From: Flavobacteriales bacterium
GTDB lineage: Bacteria; Bacteroidota; Bacteroidia; CAIKAF01
Assembly: GCA_022402535.1 (NCBI GenBank)
Contig: JAKRSD010000015.1
Location: 106,970 to 170,969 of the forward strand
Reading direction: 5' to 3'
DNA: 64,000 nt
Under the pieces are notes generated by a model. The model saw nothing but the letters and a program-made list of their open reading frames with translations. It made no database searches and was not told the origin of the DNA. Below are positions 44,704 to 54,380 of the stretch, one piece after another. The position numbers were made by a program, and so were the translations under genes. The number at the start of each line of letters is the position of its first letter. The stretch's first letter is position 1.

Positions 44704-45459
44704 TTATTCTTCTTTTTTGTTCTTGGAGGCTATATTATTTTGTTTTCTCAGCGTTTTTTTCTCAATGATGATTATACCCAGCATAGGCGTCGCATCTTCA
44801 AGTTTCAGATGGAGTTGTATGTTTTGGTCTAAATTGGCCTTATCTACAGTGATTCGTTTAGTTTCATATCCTATGCTGCTTATAATTAAGGTGTACCTGA
44901 TGAATGTGTCCGCTTCTTCGGGAATTAGAATTTTAAAATACCCGTCCACATCACTGGTTGAACCATTCATAGTTCCCTCTATCCTGATGCTTGCAAATAA
45001 TATGGGTTCACCGGTTTCGGCATCGGTAAGCCGGCCTTTGATTACCGGCGGATTGTGGTTTGAAATTTGGCACCTGTTAGTTTTCTCAGGATTGTCATCC
45101 GTCCGCAACTCGGCATAAAACTCCGGGATTACGGATGTTTCTGTTTGAGCTGCCGTATGAAAGGGCAAGAGCAGGCTAAGTGCCATAATGCCTGAAAGAA
45201 TATATCCTGCCTTGGCTTTATGAGATGTGTTTTCGGTAAAAAGTGTTCGATTCAGTTGATTGGGATGAAATCTTCCGCAGATTTTTCCATCCTGTTTCAG
45301 CAAAAGGTTTATAAGATCGGCATCCGTTAGTTTGGAATAATCTACAAGGTTTCGGCGGCAGGCGTCACAGAACCGGCTATTGCCCTGTATCTGCATGTTT
45401 TCCCAACGTTCAGTACAGGGTTCGGGAATGGAAAGGGTTACATACGGCCGGCTCATCAT
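44704..45459 (-). CDS. Membrane-anchored carboxypeptidase-regulatory-like domain protein
   Basis: 251 aa. The N-terminus (IPEPCTERWENM, FCDACRRNLVDYS, GKICGRFHPNQL) has paired cysteines that may bind metal in the cytoplasm, a pattern I have seen in other Bacteroidota proteins of unknown role. One transmembrane helix follows (about 85-104), then a CarboxypepD_reg-like beta-sandwich (about 138-220; VIKGRLTDAETGEPILFASIRIEGT and GSTSDVDGYFKILIPE) outside the membrane, and a lysine-rich tail. It lies 8 nt downstream of the Plug-like gene and is probably co-transcribed with it. Confidence 0.75.
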   Translation of the reverse strand: MMSRPYVTLSIPEPCTERWENMQIQGNSRFCDACRRNLVDYSKLTDADLINLLLKQDGKICGRFHPNQLNRTLFTENTSHKAKAGYILSGIMALSLLLPFHTAAQTETSVIPEFYAELRTDDNPEKTNRCQISNHNPPVIKGRLTDAETGEPILFASIRIEGTMNGSTSDVDGYFKILIPEEADTFIRYTLIISSIGYETKRITVDKANLDQNIQLHLKLEDATPMLGIIIIEKKTLRKQNNIASKNKKEE

Positions 45460-45467
45460 CGGGCAAA

Positions 45468-46775
45468 TTATCTGTCCGTAATAGAATTTAATGCACCTAC
45501 ACCCACCAGTCGGTCGGCTCCCTGCTGCATCAAATCTCTGAAATATACAAACACAAAATAGGTGTTTTCTGTCCGTTGGAATGAACCTTCCAGGAGTTCG
45601 GCATCTCCTTCATTAGAGTCGGGCGTTTTTGATACAAACAGCCAATTATAATACCCCTGTTTCAGGTACTTTTCTAAAAAATATTCTTGGTTACGGTAGT
45701 TGTAATCCATTTTCCATTCGGGGTTCAGGCGGTTACCCGAAATCTGCCCCATGATATACACATCACCGGGATCCGATTTCGCTTTATCATGATACAGCGA
45801 AAAACGTACCCAGGCGTATCCTCCGTCCAGGTTTCCGTTTCGTCCGTCTACATTGGCAATAAACATATTGCCGTTTAAATCCTGGAGTAAAGTGTATTCT
45901 AGTCCGTTTCGTGAAATTTCTTTACGGAGTTTCATGCGTATCTCTCCGTCCGTATCCTCATCCATCGAAATGGTTTTGTCATTCTTCAACCGCAGCGAGC
46001 GCAGATCTAAAAAGCGGTATTCATTGGAACCTTTAAACGTTAGGGAGTTGTCTATATTACTGAAATCCATTTTGTTTCCCGTGAAAAACGCCGGTTTTAC
46101 ATTGGTTTTCATGTTGTCCCAACGCTGATTTTGCATAATCATTACCGTAATATCTCGTTGAGGCGAAATATTTGGGATATTGGACGCATCTACCGTAAAA
46201 ATGGGTTCCTGTGAAGTAAGTCTGGCCATGGACGACATGCCGTCGCGGATTCGTCCCTCTATTTTCACTAAAGATTCTGCCACCACAAACCGTTTGGTCA
46301 ATACCACATTGTTTACATCGAAGGATTCATACACTTTTAAGATATAATTTCCCGAAAGCTTCGGCCTCATGCCCGGTTGAGGGAATTTGAGCGTATAATG
46401 GGTATACGCTTGCTTGGTGCCGAAAGAAAATTCAAATTCGGTGATATCCTGTTGCAGAAACCCATTAATATACTGCATGGGCTGTAGGGGAGAGGGATTC
46501 CAGTCTCTGTCGCAATATTCGAAGGTATAATTGTACATTTTTGAACCTCCGTCAAAGTCATCAAAACGCAGTTCCAGCCGGTCTGTTCCCGACATATCGA
46601 TTAATGGAAAACTCCCAGGCGAACCCTCGCGGAATAAAACGGCGGTATGAATATTTTCCTTAAAAACCTGATCATAAACCGGTTCCTGTGCGTATGACGA
46701 AAAAGCAAATACGGTGGAAACAACCAGAATTACAGAGGGTATGTTGAAACGCTTTAATGCAGATTGAATGTTCAT
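45468..46775 (-). CDS. Type IX secretion system Plug-like protein (DUF5103)
   Basis: 435 aa with a signal peptide (FNIPSVILVVSTVFAFSSYAQ). Family pattern: NIHTAVLFREGSPGSFPLIDM, DRLELRFDDFDGG, YNYTFEYCDRDWNPSPLQPMQYINGF and YILKVYESFDVNN. In the SprA translocon structure, Plug closes the periplasmic side of the outer-membrane channel when no cargo is passing. It fits the T9SS cargo genes elsewhere in the window (lysyl oxidase, SprB-like protein, subtilase). Upstream gene of a two-gene minus-strand unit. Confidence 0.88.
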   Translation of the reverse strand: MNIQSALKRFNIPSVILVVSTVFAFSSYAQEPVYDQVFKENIHTAVLFREGSPGSFPLIDMSGTDRLELRFDDFDGGSKMYNYTFEYCDRDWNPSPLQPMQYINGFLQQDITEFEFSFGTKQAYTHYTLKFPQPGMRPKLSGNYILKVYESFDVNNVVLTKRFVVAESLVKIEGRIRDGMSSMARLTSQEPIFTVDASNIPNISPQRDITVMIMQNQRWDNMKTNVKPAFFTGNKMDFSNIDNSLTFKGSNEYRFLDLRSLRLKNDKTISMDEDTDGEIRMKLRKEISRNGLEYTLLQDLNGNMFIANVDGRNGNLDGGYAWVRFSLYHDKAKSDPGDVYIMGQISGNRLNPEWKMDYNYRNQEYFLEKYLKQGYYNWLFVSKTPDSNEGDAELLEGSFQRTENTYFVFVYFRDLMQQGADRLVGVGALNSITDR

Positions 46776-47009
46776 GAATCAAGGTTTGATTGATAAAATT
46801 TTAACTAAGAACGATAAAATCTGAAACTTTCAGAAAAAGTTCTTCATTTTTTGGATTTATCCTTCGCAAACATTTTGCCGGAATCGGTGTTTGGTTTGGC
46901 AAATTTCAGATTTGACAAGATATGGATCCGATAAAATTCAAATCCGGTAACTTAGGTAACAAAACTTCAAATAAATTTAACTTTCACTTCTGTAGATAAA
47001 AAAATCGGC

Positions 47010-47017
47010 TACTTTTG
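47010..47017 (+). promoter_or_regulatory. -7 promoter box of the nqr operon
   Basis: TACTTTTG, exact TAnnTTTG match, 38 nt before the nqrA start. A matching -33 TTTG is not evident. Confidence 0.5.
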
Positions 47018-47055
47018 CCGCAAATTTTATAGTAAAATTTAATACCCTGCAGCGC

Positions 47056-48408
47056 ATGAGTAACGTGATCAGGATAAAAAAAGGACTGGATATAAAATTG
47101 AAAGGTGAAGCCGAAAAAATCACCGTATCTCCTGAAAATGTGGATACCGTGGTTATCTCTCCGCTCGACTTTCATGGTTCGGTTCCAAAATTATCAGTTA
47201 ACATCGGAGACAACGTAAAAGCGGGAACGCCCCTGTTTTACGATAAGTTGAGACCATCTGTTCAGTTTACCTCTCCCGTGAGCGGAGAAGTGATTGAAAT
47301 CAACCGCGGCGAAAAACGTAAAATACTCTCTATTCGGGTATTGGCCGATAAAACCACAGAATATGTGGATTTTGGGAAATCAGATCCGCTTAGCCTGAGC
47401 CGCGAAGAAATTATTGACCGCATTACCCGCTCAGGTGTATGGCCGGCCATAAAACAACGTCCTTTTGATGTAATTGCCAATCCTGAGCATGCTCCCAAAA
47501 GCGTGGTAATTTCTGCTTTTGACTCGGCTCCTCTGGCTCCTGATATGGATTTTGTGGTTCATGGATGTGGAAACGAATTCCAGACCGGATTAAATGCCCT
47601 TTCAAAATTGGCTCCGGCTGTGTTTTTGAATGTGCATGCTTCCCGCACGAAGAGCGAAATATTTCTGAAAGCCAAAAATGTAACGATTAATACTTTTGAT
47701 GGTCCGCATCCTTCCGGAAATGTGGGCGTTCAGATTCATCTTACACAACCGATTAACAAAGGAGAAACGGTTTGGACCATGCATCCTCAGGATGTAGTGA
47801 TTTTGGGTCGTTTGTTTACCGAAGGTCGTTACAATGCCACAAAAGTGGTTGCATTAACCGGTTCTGAAATCGTAAAACGCCGCTACGTAAAAGTAATATC
47901 CGGCGCTCCCGTTAAAAATATTATCGACGGTAACTACACTCCTGATAAAGAACTCCGGATTATTGGCGGTAATGTTCTTACGGGAAATCATATCCACGAA
48001 ACCGGCAATCTCGGATACTACCACAATCAGCTAACCGTGATTCCTGAAGGAAAAGAGCCTGAATTGTTCGGTTGGTTACTGCCCGGATTAAATAAATTTT
48101 CGGCCAGCAAAACATTCTTCAGCTGGTTGACGCCTTCTAAACAATACTCACTTGACACATCCCAACATGGCGAAGACCGCGCATTTGTAGTTACGGGTGA
48201 ATATGAAAAGGTATTCCCGATGAACATTTACCCGGTGTATTTGCTCAAATCCATTTTGGCAAATGACATTGAGCAGATGGAAAATCTGGGAATTTACGAG
48301 GTTGCCCCCGAAGATTTTGCGTTGTGCGAATTTGTCTGCACATCCAAAATCAACTCACAGGAAATTGTGAGAAAAGGCCTCGATATGTTAATGGAAGAAA
48401 TGATGTAA
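47056..48408 (+). CDS. nqrA: Na+-translocating NADH:quinone reductase subunit A
   Basis: 450-aa peripheral cytoplasmic subunit of the Na+-pumping NADH:quinone oxidoreductase, implicated in ubiquinone/menaquinone reduction. The sequence opens IRIKKGLDIKLKGEAEK and carries the lipoyl-like KLSVNIGDNVKAGTPLFYDK segment and VRPVHGCGNE-like VVHGCGNEFQTGLNAL. Full length for the family. First gene of nqrABCDEF, all on the plus strand with gaps of less than 25 nt or overlaps. The operon makes a sodium motive force from NADH. Confidence 0.96.
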   Translation: MSNVIRIKKGLDIKLKGEAEKITVSPENVDTVVISPLDFHGSVPKLSVNIGDNVKAGTPLFYDKLRPSVQFTSPVSGEVIEINRGEKRKILSIRVLADKTTEYVDFGKSDPLSLSREEIIDRITRSGVWPAIKQRPFDVIANPEHAPKSVVISAFDSAPLAPDMDFVVHGCGNEFQTGLNALSKLAPAVFLNVHASRTKSEIFLKAKNVTINTFDGPHPSGNVGVQIHLTQPINKGETVWTMHPQDVVILGRLFTEGRYNATKVVALTGSEIVKRRYVKVISGAPVKNIIDGNYTPDKELRIIGGNVLTGNHIHETGNLGYYHNQLTVIPEGKEPELFGWLLPGLNKFSASKTFFSWLTPSKQYSLDTSQHGEDRAFVVTGEYEKVFPMNIYPVYLLKSILANDIEQMENLGIYEVAPEDFALCEFVCTSKINSQEIVRKGLDMLMEEMM

Positions 48409-48425
48409 TTTAAAGGAAAATAAAC

Positions 48426-49649
48426 GTGAAAGCACTCCACAAATTCCTTACGGACAAAATAGAACCGCACTTTGTAAAAGGCGGTAAGTTAGAGAAAATA
48501 TGGCCGGTGTATGATGGTTTTGCCACCTTCCTTTTTGTTCCCGGTCACGCTACCCACAAAGGAGCCCACATTCGCGATGCCATCGACCTCAAGCGTACCA
48601 TGATTATGGTGGTTTTGGCGATGGTTCCGGCTCTGCTTTTTGGTATGTTCAACGTGGGACACCAGCATTATCTGGCCACCGGTGAATCTGCCGAGTTTAT
48701 GGATAAATTCCTCTATGGAGCCATAAAAGTATTACCAATCGTTATTGTATCCTATTCAGTCGGTCTGGGTGTGGAATTCTTGTTCTGCATCATTAAAAAG
48801 CACAGCATTAACGAAGGATTCCTTGTATCAGGAATGCTGATTCCACTGATCTTACCTGCTGATATTCCGCTGTGGATGGTTGCTGTAGCTACTATTTTTG
48901 CGGTCGTGATCGGTAAAGAGGTTTTCGGTGGAACGGGAATGAACATTTTAAATGTGGCCTTAGTTGCCCGTGCCTTCCTGTTCTTTGCCTATCCAACGTA
49001 CATGTCGGGTGATATGTGGGTAGGAATGGATAACCGTAAAGGATACGAAGTGGTAAAAGAAGGATTGGTTGACGGTTACACCGGAGCCACCAATCTGGCT
49101 CAGGCGGCTGATGCAAGTTTTGCCGGCCACTTCAGAAATGTATCCGGTGTAGGATACGAGAATACATTTATCGATTCATTCTTAGGTCTTATCCCGGGAT
49201 CCATAGGCGAAACCTCAACATTGGCCATATTATTAGGCGGACTTTTTTTAGTGATTATAGGAGTGGGAAGCTGGAGAATCATGCTTTCTGTTTTCACGGG
49301 AGCTTATGTAATGGGCCTTATCTTCAATTTAGTAGCAGGTGATAACGCATTCATGGCCATGCCCGCTCATTACCATCTTGTATTCGGCGGATTGGCTTTC
49401 GGTGCCGTGTTTATGGCTACTGACCCGGTTTCAGCCGCACAAACAAATTTGGGTAAAGTCATTTACGGATTTGGAATCGGGGTGCTGTGTATCCTGATCC
49501 GTGTGGTAAACCCGGCTTATCCTGAAGGTATGATGCTCGCCATCCTGTTCTTCAATGTAATGGCTCCGCTTATTGACTACTATGTAGTTCAGGGAAATAT
49601 TAAATCCAGAGTTAAACGTTTAAAATTGGCTACCAATGGCAATAAATAA
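48426..49649 (+). CDS. nqrB: Na+-NQR subunit B
   Basis: 407-aa integral membrane subunit that binds riboflavin and a covalent FMN and takes part in Na+ transfer. The covalent FMN site is YTGATNL (T222), matching the S/T-G-A-T motif. About ten transmembrane helices. Start codon GTG at 48426 (MKALHKFLTDKIEPHF). It overlaps nqrC by 14 nt. Confidence 0.96.
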   Translation: MKALHKFLTDKIEPHFVKGGKLEKIWPVYDGFATFLFVPGHATHKGAHIRDAIDLKRTMIMVVLAMVPALLFGMFNVGHQHYLATGESAEFMDKFLYGAIKVLPIVIVSYSVGLGVEFLFCIIKKHSINEGFLVSGMLIPLILPADIPLWMVAVATIFAVVIGKEVFGGTGMNILNVALVARAFLFFAYPTYMSGDMWVGMDNRKGYEVVKEGLVDGYTGATNLAQAADASFAGHFRNVSGVGYENTFIDSFLGLIPGSIGETSTLAILLGGLFLVIIGVGSWRIMLSVFTGAYVMGLIFNLVAGDNAFMAMPAHYHLVFGGLAFGAVFMATDPVSAAQTNLGKVIYGFGIGVLCILIRVVNPAYPEGMMLAILFFNVMAPLIDYYVVQGNIKSRVKRLKLATNGNK

Positions 49650-50460
49650 AGAAAGTAACGGGTATATCATACTCTTTTCAACGGTATTGGTATTGGTAAC
49701 CGCCGTTGTACTGGTTACCATTTTCGGAGCTACCAATCCTGCGTTCAAGGTAAATCAGGAACTGGAGAAAAAGCAAAACATTCTTCAGGCCGTAAAAATT
49801 GATGTGGACAGAACGGCTGCTGCTGCCGAATTTGAAAAATCGGTTCAAAAAGCATTCGCCATCAACCCCGAAGGAAAAGTGATGACCAATGATTTTGACG
49901 AAGTGTTTAAGATTGACTTAGCCAAAGAACTTCGTAAAAAAGATGTGTCCACGCAGATGTTTCCAGTGTATGAAATCGTAAAAGACGGCAAAACCTATTT
50001 TGTGGTAGGTATGCGCGGTAAAGGACTTTGGGACGCTATTTGGGGTTATGTTTCAATAGAAGGAGATTACAACACGATTTTTGGTGCGGTATTCGACCAC
50101 AAAAGTGAAACACCCGGTCTGGGTGCCGAAATCAAAGAAAAATGGTTTCAGGCTCAGTTCGACGGTAAAAAAATATCCGATCCTCAAGGCCAGTTTGTTT
50201 CAGTATCCGTAATCAAAAAAGGAACCGCTCCGGTTTCTGATTACAATGTGGATGGTGTATCAGGCGGTACACTTACTTCTAATGGATTGCATGATATGCT
50301 GCATATGTTTTTAGGCGCTTTCGCCAAATACGGAGAAACCGTGAAAGTTCCTGAGCCCGTGAAGATTGAACCTGTAGTTGCGGATTCGTTGGCAACCGAT
50401 TCGTTGCAAGTTTCTGCGCAACAGGATTCATTAATTACAAATGAAAATACAAACCGTTAA
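49636..50460 (+). CDS. nqrC: Na+-NQR subunit C
   Basis: 274-aa subunit with one N-terminal transmembrane helix (about 11-31) and a periplasmic flavin domain. The covalent FMN motif is DGVSGGTLTS (T212), the usual SGAT form with Ala replaced by Gly. The 40-residue C-terminal tail rich in Pro, Glu and Ser is longer than in Vibrio NqrC, as often in this phylum. Start inside the 3' end of nqrB, hence translational coupling. Confidence 0.96.
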   Translation: MAINKESNGYIILFSTVLVLVTAVVLVTIFGATNPAFKVNQELEKKQNILQAVKIDVDRTAAAAEFEKSVQKAFAINPEGKVMTNDFDEVFKIDLAKELRKKDVSTQMFPVYEIVKDGKTYFVVGMRGKGLWDAIWGYVSIEGDYNTIFGAVFDHKSETPGLGAEIKEKWFQAQFDGKKISDPQGQFVSVSVIKKGTAPVSDYNVDGVSGGTLTSNGLHDMLHMFLGAFAKYGETVKVPEPVKIEPVVADSLATDSLQVSAQQDSLITNENTNR

Positions 50461-50472
50461 TACATTATCAAT

Positions 50473-51147
50473 ATGTCAACAGCCACTGAAACGGTAAAAA
50501 AAGAGCCATCAGAAGCGCTCTTCAGTAAAAAGAGATTGAAACTGATCACAGATCCGCTGAACGACAGTAACCCGGTTACCGTTCAGGTATTGGGAATCTG
50601 TTCTGCGTTAGCGATCACGGTACAGTTAAAACCTTCGGTAATCATGTTTGTCGGAGTGTTCTTTGTTGTGGTTATGGGTAACCTCGTGGTTTCTCTGCTC
50701 CGTAATGTAATTCCAAACCGTGTGCGGATTATTGCACAGCTTGTAATTGTTGCCGGTTTGGTATCTATCGTGGATATGACCCTGAAGGCCGTGCAATATG
50801 ATATCAGCAAGCAGCTCTCGGTTTTCGTAGGTCTTATCATCACCAACTGTATCGTTATGGGTCGTCTGGAAGCGTTTGCAATGGGTAATAAGCCCTGGCC
50901 TTCCATTCTGGATGGTGTAGGAAATGCCGTAGGATATGGTGTAATCCTGGTTATCGTAGCCTTTTTCCGCGAGTTGTTCGGGTCAGGTAAACTTTATGGT
51001 TTTCAGGTTATCCCCCAATCTTTTTACGAGATGGGATACGTAAACAACGGTTTTATGATGATGCCTCCCATGGCGCTTGTAATCGTGGGAATTATTATCT
51101 GGGTGCAACGTGCACGAAACCAAAAATTGATTGAAGCCCAAGAATAA
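50473..51147 (+). CDS. nqrD: Na+-NQR subunit D
   Basis: 224-aa integral membrane subunit. Six helices with the two cysteines, C43 (LGICSALA) and C126 (ITNCIVMGR), that with two from NqrE hold the intramembrane 2Fe-2S centre seen in the structure of the Vibrio complex. The N-terminal 20 residues are an extra hydrophilic extension. Twelve nt after nqrC. Confidence 0.96.
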   Translation: MSTATETVKKEPSEALFSKKRLKLITDPLNDSNPVTVQVLGICSALAITVQLKPSVIMFVGVFFVVVMGNLVVSLLRNVIPNRVRIIAQLVIVAGLVSIVDMTLKAVQYDISKQLSVFVGLIITNCIVMGRLEAFAMGNKPWPSILDGVGNAVGYGVILVIVAFFRELFGSGKLYGFQVIPQSFYEMGYVNNGFMMMPPMALVIVGIIIWVQRARNQKLIEAQE

Positions 51148-51168
51148 TCGAATATAATTATAGAAAAC

Positions 51169-51786
51169 ATGGAAAATTTACTCAGTATATTCGTTAAGTC
51201 CATCTTTGTGGACAATATGATTTTCGCCTACTTCTTAGGAATGTGTTCCTATCTGGCGGTTTCTAAAAAGGTTACCACAGCCGTAGGTTTGGGTGCAGCC
51301 GTAATTTTCGTGCTCGGCATTACGGTTCCTATCAACTATCTGTTGGAAAACTTCATTCTGAAAGAAGGTGCTCTTTCCTGGTTAGGAGCAGAGTATGCCA
51401 CGGTTGATTTATCATTTCTGGGCTTTATCATGTTCATTGCCGTAATTGCGGCAATGGTGCAGTTGGTAGAGATGATTGTAGAGAAATTCTCTCCTTCTCT
51501 ATATTCGTCTTTGGGAATTTTTCTTCCCTTGATTGCCGTAAACTGTTCCATTCTGGGTGGCGCACTCTTTATGCAGTCAAGAGCATATGAAAATATAGGT
51601 GAAGCTACAGTGTTCGGATTAGGCTCCGGAGTGGGTTGGTTTTTAGCGATTGTAGCGATTGCCGCTATCCGCGAAAAAATCCGCTACAGCAATGTGCCTG
51701 CTCCGCTGAGAGGATTAGGAATTACGTTCATTCTTACCGGCTTAATGGGAGTTGCCTTTTTAAGTTTCGCCGGTATTAAATTATAA
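51169..51786 (+). CDS. nqrE: Na+-NQR subunit E
   Basis: 205-aa membrane subunit, inverted-topology partner of NqrD. Cysteines C26 ([10 protein letters not shown]) and C126 (AVNCSILGG) are conserved for the shared 2Fe-2S centre. Standard length and opening. It lies 21 nt after nqrD and 19 nt before nqrF. Confidence 0.97.
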   Translation: MENLLSIFVKSIFVDNMIFAYFLGMCSYLAVSKKVTTAVGLGAAVIFVLGITVPINYLLENFILKEGALSWLGAEYATVDLSFLGFIMFIAVIAAMVQLVEMIVEKFSPSLYSSLGIFLPLIAVNCSILGGALFMQSRAYENIGEATVFGLGSGVGWFLAIVAIAAIREKIRYSNVPAPLRGLGITFILTGLMGVAFLSFAGIKL

Positions 51787-51805
51787 TATTAAAAGACCCG
51801 TTATT

Positions 51806-53107
51806 ATGGATCCAAAACTTTTAATTGCAGCATCGGTAGCCTTCTTGGTCATCATTTTGTTATTGGTGGGTTTGCTGCTCTTTGCCAAATCTAAATTGAC
51901 CAATTCCGGTCCTGTTCAGCTTGTCATCAATGGAAATGCTCCCATTAATGTAAACGCCGGTAGTACGCTACTTTCTACATTGAGTGCTGAGAAAATTTTC
52001 CTTCCCTCTGCCTGTGGCGGCGGAGGTACCTGTGCTATGTGTAAATGTCAGGTTTTATCTGGCGGTGGAGAAATTCTTCCTACAGAAAAAGGATATTTTA
52101 CCCGTAAGGAAGTTGCCGATAACTGGCGTCTGGGATGTCAGGTGAAGGTGAAAGAAAGCATGGAAATTCGTATTCCTGATGAGATTTTCGGAATCAAAAA
52201 ATGGGAATGTGAAGTGGTTTCGAACTGGAACGTGGCTTCATTCATCAAAGAATTTGTGGTGAAACTTCCTGAAGGAGAAACCCTTCATTTTGAATCGGGC
52301 GGATATATTCAGGTAGATGTACCTGCGCTTACGGTTGATTTTAAAGATATCGATATTCGTCCGCTGCCTGATGATCCGGCCGGACCGGATAAATTTAAAG
52401 CAGAGTGGGATAAATTCGGCCTTTGGGACTTGAAAATGGTGAACCCAGAACCTTTGTTCCGTGCCTATTCCATGGCTAACCACCCTGCCGAAGGAAACAT
52501 TATCATGTTAAATATCCGTATTGCCACTCCACCTTGGGATAGAGCCAATAACCGTTGGATGAATGTAAATCCGGGGGTATGTTCGTCTTTCGTTTTCGGA
52601 TGTAAACCCGGCGATAAAGTGGTAATTTCCGGACCTTACGGTGAATTCCACATTAAAGATACCGATTGCGAAATGATATACATTGGCGGGGGTGCCGGTA
52701 TGGCTCCACTCCGTTCGCATATTTTCCACCTTTTCCACACGTTGAAAACCGGTCGTAAAGTCTCGTATTGGTATGGCGGCCGCTCACGTCGTGAGTTGTT
52801 CTATGTGGATCATTTCCGCAAAATCGAAAAAGAGTTCCCTAATTTTAAATTCCACATCGTACTTTCTGAGCCGCTTCCCGAAGATAACTGGGTAGCCAAG
52901 AAAAGTATGGATGATACGGAAGGTGAAGGTTTTACAGGATTTGTTCACCAGGCGTTGATTGACAACTACCTGAGTAAACATGCCGAGCCTGAAGAGATTG
53001 AATATTATTTCTGTGGTCCGCCCATGATGAATGCGGCAGTAATAAAAATGCTGGATGATTTCGGCGTACCTCAGGACAAAATCTCTTTCGACGATTTCGG
53101 AGGCTAA
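51806..53107 (+). CDS. nqrF: Na+-NQR subunit F (NADH dehydrogenase subunit)
   Basis: 433-aa electron-entry subunit. One membrane helix (about 4-28), a 2Fe-2S ferredoxin domain with C70, C76, C79 and C111 ([18 protein letters not shown]), an FAD domain ([11 protein letters not shown]) and an NAD(P)H domain ([27 protein letters not shown]). All electron-transfer cysteines are present. Last gene of the operon, ending in a terminator. Confidence 0.97.
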   Translation: MDPKLLIAASVAFLVIILLLVGLLLFAKSKLTNSGPVQLVINGNAPINVNAGSTLLSTLSAEKIFLPSACGGGGTCAMCKCQVLSGGGEILPTEKGYFTRKEVADNWRLGCQVKVKESMEIRIPDEIFGIKKWECEVVSNWNVASFIKEFVVKLPEGETLHFESGGYIQVDVPALTVDFKDIDIRPLPDDPAGPDKFKAEWDKFGLWDLKMVNPEPLFRAYSMANHPAEGNIIMLNIRIATPPWDRANNRWMNVNPGVCSSFVFGCKPGDKVVISGPYGEFHIKDTDCEMIYIGGGAGMAPLRSHIFHLFHTLKTGRKVSYWYGGRSRRELFYVDHFRKIEKEFPNFKFHIVLSEPLPEDNWVAKKSMDDTEGEGFTGFVHQALIDNYLSKHAEPEEIEYYFCGPPMMNAAVIKMLDDFGVPQDKISFDDFGG

Positions 53108-53126
53108 TTCAAATCAGATATATCTT

Positions 53127-53162
53127 AAAATCCCGTCAGGTTTCACCGGCGGGATTTTTTTT
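53127..53162 (+). terminator. Terminator of the nqr operon
   Basis: AAAATCCCG (53127-53135) pairs with CGGGATTTT (53150-53158) and is followed by a T-run. 20 nt after the nqrF stop. Confidence 0.85.
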
Positions 53163-53200
53163 GATTACAATTTTCAAAACAATGAGCAGTTGAATTGGGT

Positions 53201-53208
53201 TATATTTG
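53201..53208 (+). promoter_or_regulatory. -7 promoter box of the pirin gene
   Basis: TATATTTG, exact TAnnTTTG match, 18 nt before the ATG at 53227. No matching -33 TTTG was identified. Confidence 0.45.
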
Positions 53209-53226
53209 CAAGTAAACGTTACTATT

Positions 53227-54375
53227 ATGGCTCAAAATTCATTGCCCAGAAGAAATTTTCTGTCGCGGGTATTTGTAGGTTTAGGTGCCGCCATGGCAGC
53301 ACCGGCGGTTGGTTTTGCCAAATCATTTAAAGAAGCATTTGATCAAACAGGAGAAAGTATGAACCCGATAAAAAAAATTAAACCCTTAGGATTTCAGTGG
53401 GAAACCGCGGACCCCTTCCTTTTTTGTGTGCACCATGAAGACGCTTTTCCGAAAGGAAATGATAAAATGGGGCCCGATCCCACCCATTTTAAAGGACGTC
53501 ATATGGGGGAAGATTTTATAATTAAAGACGGATTCCGGATGTACCATGGTAAAACGGTTCCCGGATTTCCCGGTCATCCTCACCGTGGTTTTGAAACCAT
53601 TACGGTTGTTAGAAAAGGAATGGTAGATCATGCCGATTCTATGGGTGCCGCAGGCCGATACGGAGATGGCGACGTACAATGGATGACTGCCGGGAAAGGC
53701 GTGCAACATTCGGAAATGTTCCCCTTACTTTCTGCCGAAAAAGAAAATCCTATGGAACTTTTTCAGATTTGGCTCAATCTTCCGTCAAAAAGTAAAATGG
53801 TAGAGCCTCATTTTAAAATGTTGTGGAGAGAAAATATTCCCATTTATACCCATACTGATGCGCAAGACAAAAAAGCACGAGTTGAAATCATCGCCGGAAA
53901 AATGGGTAATCTTTCTGCCGTGATGCCTCCTCCGGATTCCTGGGCCGCTAACCCCGAAAATGAAGTGGCGGTTTGGAACATTAAAATGGATGCCGGAGCG
54001 GAGTGGAAGTTACCTAAAGCGTCAAAAGGTATAAACCGGACACTCTATTTTTATGAAGGAGAAGGGCTGGACATTTCCGGACAAACGGTTCCTTTTTATC
54101 ATGCGGTTGAACTACATGCAGAAATTGAAACGGTAATAAAAGCAGGAGCTAAACCTACCGGTTTATTGGTATTGCAGGGAAAACCGATTGGCGAAACGGT
54201 TATTCAATACGGCCCGTTTGTGATGAACTCAAAAGCTGAAATCAATCAGGCGTTTGAAGACTACCACAAAACGCAGTTCGGAGGTTGGCCCTGGCCCAAG
54301 TATGATCAGGTGCACGCCCGGGAAAAAGGTCGTTTTGCAAAACATGCTGACGGCACCGAAGAAATTAAAAGTTAG
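53227..54375 (+). CDS. Tat-exported pirin-family protein
   Basis: 382 aa from the ATG at 53227, which opens a twin-arginine signal (LPRRNFLSRVFVGLGAAMAAPAVG); the ORF-track start lies seven codons upstream in the promoter. The pirin bicupin shows the metal-binding cluster FPGHPHRGFETITVV, the HADSMG turn and QWMTAGKGVQHSEM (His/Glu ligands). Most pirins are cytoplasmic; the Tat signal here predicts export of a folded, metal-loaded protein to the periplasm or cell surface. Some pirins are quercetin dioxygenases; the substrate here is unknown. Single gene. Confidence 0.9.
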   Translation: MAQNSLPRRNFLSRVFVGLGAAMAAPAVGFAKSFKEAFDQTGESMNPIKKIKPLGFQWETADPFLFCVHHEDAFPKGNDKMGPDPTHFKGRHMGEDFIIKDGFRMYHGKTVPGFPGHPHRGFETITVVRKGMVDHADSMGAAGRYGDGDVQWMTAGKGVQHSEMFPLLSAEKENPMELFQIWLNLPSKSKMVEPHFKMLWRENIPIYTHTDAQDKKARVEIIAGKMGNLSAVMPPPDSWAANPENEVAVWNIKMDAGAEWKLPKASKGINRTLYFYEGEGLDISGQTVPFYHAVELHAEIETVIKAGAKPTGLLVLQGKPIGETVIQYGPFVMNSKAEINQAFEDYHKTQFGGWPWPKYDQVHAREKGRFAKHADGTEEIKS

Positions 54376-54380
54376 AAACT

